Origin: Planctomycetaceae bacterium
GTDB lineage: Bacteria > Planctomycetota > Planctomycetia > Pirellulales > UBA1268
Reading direction: 5' to 3'
NCBI GenBank assembly: GCA_947453875.1
Contig: CANGIH010000089.1
Span: forward strand, 1 to 8,049
DNA: 8,049 nt
Shown here: positions 4,812 through 8,049 of the stretch, one piece after another
Numbering within the stretch: position 1 is the stretch's first letter
How the letters are laid out: every line of letters begins with the position of its first letter
Translations under genes and position numbers: made by a program
Notes under the pieces: model-generated
What the model saw: only the letters and a program-made list of their open reading frames with translations
What the model was told of the DNA's origin: nothing
The model's database searches: none

Positions 4812-6017
4812 CTAGGCCCCGTACTTCCCGAGGCGCTGGGCGTGGGCCATTGCCAGGAGCATGAGGTGCTTGGCGGGGAAGATCCCGAAGCCACCGCGGA
4901 GGCAGTCCCGTTCCGAGAATTTCTCCAGGCCGTCGGGGCGGCAGGTGGCGGCCGTGAGGACCGTCGGCACCGGATGCCAGGAATGGCTTTTGAGGAGGCT
5001 CGGCGTGCTGTGATCACCGGTGACGATGAGGACGTCGGGCCCGAGCGCCTCGATCCGGGGGATCATCCGGTCGAGTTCCTCGATCCGCTTCACCTTCTGC
5101 TCGAATGCCCCATCCTCGCCCGTGGAGTCGGTGTATTTGAAGTGGAGGAAGAAGAAGTCGTAATCCTGCCAGCAGGCGGCGAGGGTGTCGACCTGCTCCT
5201 CGAGGGTGTGGGGAGTGCCCACGAGCGTCATCCCGACCAGTCGCGCCAGCCCCTTGTACATCGGATAGACGGCGATCGCGGCCGCGCGGAGCCGGTAGAG
5301 CTCCTCGTAGGTCGGGAGCTTCGGCTTGGCCGCAAATCCCCGCAGCACCATGCCATTGGCCTTCGGTTCGTCGGCGAGGATCCGCCGGGCCTGGGCGACG
5401 AACTCCTTGGCGATTTCGGCTGTCCGCGCGGCGGCGGGAACATGGGGCTGCGGGTCGAGCGGGGCGACGCCGGTGGCCTGTGGATCAGTGTCGGCCACCG
5501 CACCATCGAGCCCCTTGCCCCGGAAGACCACGACGAACCGATGCTCCTTGACCGGCTTCACGAATGTCTCGACACCGGCGATCTTCACCCCCTGAAGCCG
5601 CTCCACCACCTTGAAGCTCTCCTCCGAGGGGATTCGTCCCGCGCGGCGATCGCTGATCAGACCGGCCGAGTCGAGCGTGCAGAAGTTGCCACGGGCCGCG
5701 ACATCGTCGGGGCCGAGTTCGAAGCCGATGCCGGTCGCCTCGAGGGCGCCGCGGCCGATCCTGAATTCGAGCGGGTCGTAGCCGAACAGGCCGAGATGGC
5801 CCGGGCCCGAACCGGGCGTGATGCCAGGGAGCACCGGGATGCTCGAGCCGCAGGTGCCACGCCGGACGAGGCTGTCGAGGTGGGGCGTGCTGGCGGTTTC
5901 GAGTTCCGTGCGGCCGCCGGGGTCGAGCGGCAGGCCGCCGAGCCCATCGGCCACCACCATCACGATCTTCGACGTTGACTTCTCCGCCAGGTCACGCACC
6001 AGGTCATGCTCGATCAC
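4812..6017 (-). CDS. apgM: 2,3-bisphosphoglycerate-independent phosphoglycerate mutase, archaeal type
   Basis: A 401-residue cytoplasmic metalloenzyme interconverting 3- and 2-phosphoglycerate in glycolysis and gluconeogenesis, from the alkaline-phosphatase superfamily (ApgM group). Metal and catalytic signatures are intact: MVVADGLGG at 20-28 with Asp24; ITPGSGPGHLGLFGYDP at 66-82 with Ser70 as the expected phosphoserine nucleophile; LHFKYTDSTGEDG at 291-303 with His292, Lys294 and Asp297; VTGDHSTPS at 332-340 with Asp335 and His336; and KSHSWHPVPTVL at 343-354. In the third motif the usual GHDG is GEDG. Length is normal for the family. The start is GTG at 6017, set by GAGGAG 8 bases upstream; about 17 residues precede the first core strand. 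It reads toward tatC across the structured spacer and is divergent from the PGI-like gene, so two glycolysis-related families share one intergenic region. Confidence 0.95.
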   Translation of the reverse strand: MIEHDLVRDLAEKSTSKIVMVVADGLGGLPLDPGGRTELETASTPHLDSLVRRGTCGSSIPVLPGITPGSGPGHLGLFGYDPLEFRIGRGALEATGIGFELGPDDVAARGNFCTLDSAGLISDRRAGRIPSEESFKVVERLQGVKIAGVETFVKPVKEHRFVVVFRGKGLDGAVADTDPQATGVAPLDPQPHVPAAARTAEIAKEFVAQARRILADEPKANGMVLRGFAAKPKLPTYEELYRLRAAAIAVYPMYKGLARLVGMTLVGTPHTLEEQVDTLAACWQDYDFFFLHFKYTDSTGEDGAFEQKVKRIEELDRMIPRIEALGPDVLIVTGDHSTPSLLKSHSWHPVPTVLTAATCRPDGLEKFSERDCLRGGFGIFPAKHLMLLAMAHAQRLGKYGA

Positions 6018-6025
6018 GCTAGAGT

Positions 6026-6031
6026 CTCCTC
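6026..6031 (-). promoter_or_regulatory. Strong ribosome binding site for the apgM GTG start
   Basis: On the minus strand GAGGAG lies 8 bases before the GTG at 6017. It is among the strongest Shine-Dalgarno sequences in the window and fixes the non-ATG start. Confidence 0.7.
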
Positions 6032-6048
6032 GCGGGGAAGTTTTTCCT

Positions 6049-6068
6049 GAACTACGGAGTTCGTGAAC
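6049..6068. promoter_or_regulatory. Possible operator: GAACT inverted repeat
   Basis: A 5-bp inverted repeat GAACT/AGTTC with a 4-base spacer, plus a third GAAC half-site 2 bases on. It lies 32-51 bases upstream of the apgM start, a suitable place for a repressor or activator. GAAC/GTTC half-sites recall some SOS boxes, but the spacing does not match the Gram-positive LexA box, so no regulator is assigned. Confidence 0.25.
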
Positions 6069-6354
6069 GCCTGTTGTCGGGTGCGTCGCCGGTCACTTCA
6101 AGGGGAATCCGACAGGACGGGGGATTCCGCCCCGTGTCGCCCCCTCCCTCCCCACGCCACCGTCGGGGGCCTCATTTCAGCCGGAGGGAAGCCTCGTCCT
6201 GTTCCCTTCGGGAGGCCGCGGCGCACCTTCCCGGCGAAGGGGGGCGGGAGGATACTGACGATGATCCTTTTCTGCCAGCATCGCGGCAGCCAGCGTCACC
6301 ACGTGGGTTCGATTCCTCGATCGACAAAAGCCTGACGGAATCCGCTTGCCGACG

Positions 6355-7533
6355 ATGAGTGTCATCCGCCCCCGCCCGCCGACCGACCCGATCCATTACC
6401 TCCCTCCGGCAGCGACCGTCGCAGACGACTCGACCTGGAGGGGCATGGTGGCCGCCGCGGCCGGGACGCGTCCGGCAGTCCTCGCGGCCACGGGCGATCC
6501 GGCGATGGCGATGCTCGAGCCCTACGGGACCACGCGGTCACATGCCTGCCGGCGCGACAGTCTCCTCTTTGGCATCCTCGAGGTCGCCCGTGGGATGCGG
6601 GAGTCGGTCGATCGGGTGGTCGTGATCGGGGATGCGGGCGACTGCGCGGCCGTCGATCTCCTCCTCGCCACCTGCTGCCATCCGTTTCACGGCGCCCTTC
6701 CCCGCGCCGACCGTGGCGGCCGCCCGAGGATCGTCACCCTCGGTCCCGGCGACGACGACGACACGGTGCAGGGGGTGCTCGATCTGCTCGTGGCGACGGG
6801 GAGCGGCGACCGACTCGGCGATGCCTGGGGCGTGGTACTGGTTGGATTGATGCTGACGCCGTCGGTGCGACGGTGTGCCGAACTTCTCGTCCGAGGCGAC
6901 TGGAGCCATGGCGGTCGCGCCGACCGCGCCACCCGGTTGGCCATCGCGGTGGGCCATCCGCGCTTCATATCCCCCGATCCCGATGCCGATTGGGAGATGC
7001 CGGCGGGCGACGGCAGGGGGGATGGGAGCGAAGGGACTCCAGCGTCGGTGAGCGGTGTTTTCAGCGCTGCAGGCCTGCTGCCGGCGGCAGTCGCCGGGAT
7101 CGATGTGGTCCGTCTCCTCGAGGGGGCAGCGGCGATGCATCGTCGCTTCCGCGAGGCGCCGCCCGACGCCAATCCCGTCCTCGGATGTGCGTCCGTCGGC
7201 CCTTGGCTGCGGCGTTGTGGCGCCGGGATCATGCCCCCGCTGCGCCGCCGACTCGATCCCCGGGGGAGCCGTTGGGGGGGGCTGTGCCGCTGGTACGACC
7301 ATCTCATGCCGCCGCTCACGGCAGACGCTGCCGGGATCGTCACCACCTTCACGACCGCCGTCCGGGTGGCCCAACGCCGCCGCTCCCCTTTCGCAGGGCT
7401 GGCCGTGACCGACCGGGGAGGGGATCGGGCGGCGTTTGACGCCATTGACATGCCCCGCTGCGACGAGCATGCGATCGGCCAACTCCTCGAATTGCTGCGG
7501 CTTGCCGCCGAGGTGGAGCGACGGCTCGGCTGA
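6355..7533 (+). CDS. Glucose-6-phosphate-isomerase-like protein, probably catalytically dead
   Basis: A 392-residue protein resembling phosphoglucose isomerase (two SIS domains) along its length but lacking the enzyme's signatures. Similar parts: VDRVVVIGDAGD (85-96) at the first SIS strand; CCHPFHGALPRADRGGRPRI (107-126), very like this stretch in remembered planctomycete PGIs; AGLLPAAVAGIDVVRLLEGA (239-258), the clearest PGI block; WYDHLM (313-318); and DEHAIGQLLELLRLAAEV (370-387), the C-terminal helix. Lost parts: the GIGGS-type loop reads GDAGD; the SKSGGT phosphate-binding motif reads VGLMLTP (163-169); the region that normally holds the catalytic Glu and the HSxGQ motif is replaced by an alanine- and arginine-rich sequence; and the protein stops after ERRLG, before the usual NP-QPGVE-K end with its catalytic Lys. 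PGIs are typically 450-550 residues. The frame is open with normal codon use, so it is maintained rather than freshly broken. ATG 6355 is preferred over TTG 6346; neither has a clear Shine-Dalgarno. Confidence 0.7.
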   Translation: MSVIRPRPPTDPIHYLPPAATVADDSTWRGMVAAAAGTRPAVLAATGDPAMAMLEPYGTTRSHACRRDSLLFGILEVARGMRESVDRVVVIGDAGDCAAVDLLLATCCHPFHGALPRADRGGRPRIVTLGPGDDDDTVQGVLDLLVATGSGDRLGDAWGVVLVGLMLTPSVRRCAELLVRGDWSHGGRADRATRLAIAVGHPRFISPDPDADWEMPAGDGRGDGSEGTPASVSGVFSAAGLLPAAVAGIDVVRLLEGAAAMHRRFREAPPDANPVLGCASVGPWLRRCGAGIMPPLRRRLDPRGSRWGGLCRWYDHLMPPLTADAAGIVTTFTTAVRVAQRRRSPFAGLAVTDRGGDRAAFDAIDMPRCDEHAIGQLLELLRLAAEVERRLG

Positions 7534-7588
7534 ATCGGTCACCGCCGCCCACCCGCAGGTGGTATCATCCCGCCACGTTTCACCCCGC

Positions 7589-7592
7589 GGAG
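7589..7592 (+). promoter_or_regulatory. Ribosome binding site of the UPF0173 gene
   Basis: GGAG sits 7 bases before the ATG at 7600. A TATCAT hexamer at 7563-7568 could be a -10 element, but no matching -35 is seen, and the gene may instead be co-transcribed with the PGI-like gene that ends 66 bases earlier. Confidence 0.45.
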
Positions 7593-7599
7593 AACCACC

Positions 7600-8049
7600 A
7601 TGGCGATCACGCTCACCTGGATCGGGCATGCCACCTGGCTCGTCGACACCGGTCTTGGTGTCCTGCTCATCGATCCGTTCTTCGACGAATGCCCGACGGC
7701 CTGCATGAAGGCAGCGGATGTGAACTGCGACGCGATCCTCGTCACCCACGGCCATGCCGACCACGTCGGCGATCTGGTCGCCGTGGCCCGCCGCACGGGG
7801 GTGCCTGTCTACTGCAACTGGGAGATCGCGCAGTGGCTCGGTGGCCAGGGAATAGACAACGTCCGCCCGATGAATCTCGGTGGTCGTTCGACGGTGCCGG
7901 GGGGCATGGCGAAGATGGAACTGGCCCACCATTCCTCGAGCCTGCCGGATGGCAGCTACGGCGGGAATCCCGCCAGCTGGCTCCTCGATGTCGCCGGGGT
8001 GCGGGCCTTCTTCGCCGGCGACACGGCCCTGTTTTCCGACCTCGAGCGG
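7600..8049 (+). CDS. UPF0173 metal-dependent hydrolase, beta-lactamase fold (partial, 3' end missing)
   Basis: The first 150 codons of a metallo-beta-lactamase-fold hydrolase; the frame is still open at the window edge. The N-terminus ITLTWIGHATWLV (3-15) with VLLIDPFFDECP (21-32) is the usual UPF0173/YtkL-type opening. THGHADHVGD (49-58) is the HxHxDH metal motif. LAHHSSS (108-114) and FAGDTALFSD (138-147) hold the further His and Asp ligands. All expected ligands in the visible part are present, so an active two-metal hydrolase is likely, but the physiological substrate of the family is not established. The complete protein is usually about 225-230 residues, so roughly a third is missing. 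It follows the PGI-like gene on the same strand by 66 bases. Confidence 0.92.
   Translation, partial: MAITLTWIGHATWLVDTGLGVLLIDPFFDECPTACMKAADVNCDAILVTHGHADHVGDLVAVARRTGVPVYCNWEIAQWLGGQGIDNVRPMNLGGRSTVPGGMAKMELAHHSSSLPDGSYGGNPASWLLDVAGVRAFFAGDTALFSDLER

Larger units (their letters stand above)
6018..6354. other. Divergent intergenic region with several inverted repeats
   Basis: A 337-base non-coding spacer between apgM (-) and the PGI-like gene (+) that must hold both promoters, though I see no convincing -35/-10 pair. Visible structure: GAACT-ACGG-AGTTC (6049-6062) followed by another GAAC (6065-6068), possibly an operator ahead of apgM; GGAATCC 6104-6110 with GGATTCC 6122-6128, which overlaps and competes with ACGGGG 6117-6122 and CCCCGT 6130-6135; GCCTC 6191-6195 with GAGGC 6212-6216; CTGCC 6272-6276 with GGCAG 6285-6289; and the palindrome CCACGTGG at 6299-6306. 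No RNA gene is supported. Confidence 0.5.

Noticed and set aside
4799..4814. CTGCTA repeated at 10-base spacing at the apgM stop.
   Set aside because: Six-base repeats are expected by chance, and no element boundary or target-site duplication can be tied to them.
4842..5978. A 378-codon plus-strand frame covering almost all of apgM.
   Set aside because: It is antisense to a gene with every ApgM motif intact, and its product is acidic low-complexity sequence with no domain.
6305..6316. A 12-base match to a tRNA T-arm (GGGTTCGATTCC), also present in the tRNA-Leu here.
   Set aside because: The flanking bases do not form a T-stem beyond 3 bp, and no acceptor, D or anticodon arm can be fitted upstream. 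It could be a tRNA remnant or attachment-site scrap, but nothing else supports that.
6538..7932. A 464-codon minus-strand frame across the PGI-like gene and into the UPF0173 gene.
   Set aside because: It spans two plus-strand genes with recognisable domains and has shadow-like His/Arg/Gly composition. It is worth noting only because the PGI-like call is less certain than its neighbours.

Overview
The window is high-G+C bacterial DNA, most likely from a planctomycete, probably a Pirellulales-like lineage. This is inferred from remembered family resemblance: a WspA-type chemoreceptor, a TatC with a greatly enlarged first periplasmic loop, a four-helix DUF420 protein and an archaeal-type phosphoglycerate mutase. 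No database search was possible. Genes are densely packed, GTG and TTG starts occur, and several starts have a Shine-Dalgarno sequence while others have none.

Layout from left to right. Positions 2-154 (+) hold the last 50 codons of an unrecognised gene, convergent with a membrane chemoreceptor at 171-2195 (-). Behind the receptor lies a 93-residue proline-rich lipoprotein (2320-2601, -) and then a tRNA-Leu(UAA) (2752-2837, -) with its own promoter-like and terminator-like elements. A DUF420 membrane protein (2968-3507, +) meets tatC (3528-4580, -) tail to tail across a 20-base gap filled by a stem-loop. apgM (4812-6017, -) reads toward tatC. Between them is a 231-base spacer, much of which (about 4656-4796) can be folded into five helices. 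A 337-base divergent spacer (6018-6354) separates apgM from a glucose-6-phosphate-isomerase-like gene (6355-7533, +). The window ends inside a UPF0173 metal-dependent hydrolase gene (7600 to the edge, +).

Most genes look like unrelated housekeeping or envelope functions: chemosensing, folded-protein export, glycolysis and tRNA. Two items stand out. The PGI-like gene keeps the PGI scaffold in an open frame but has lost the sugar-phosphate-binding and catalytic signatures and the normal C-terminus, so it looks like a pseudoenzyme. The apgM-tatC spacer contains adjacent and nested inverted repeats that fit a structured RNA or a small palindromic repeat element better than an ordinary single terminator.
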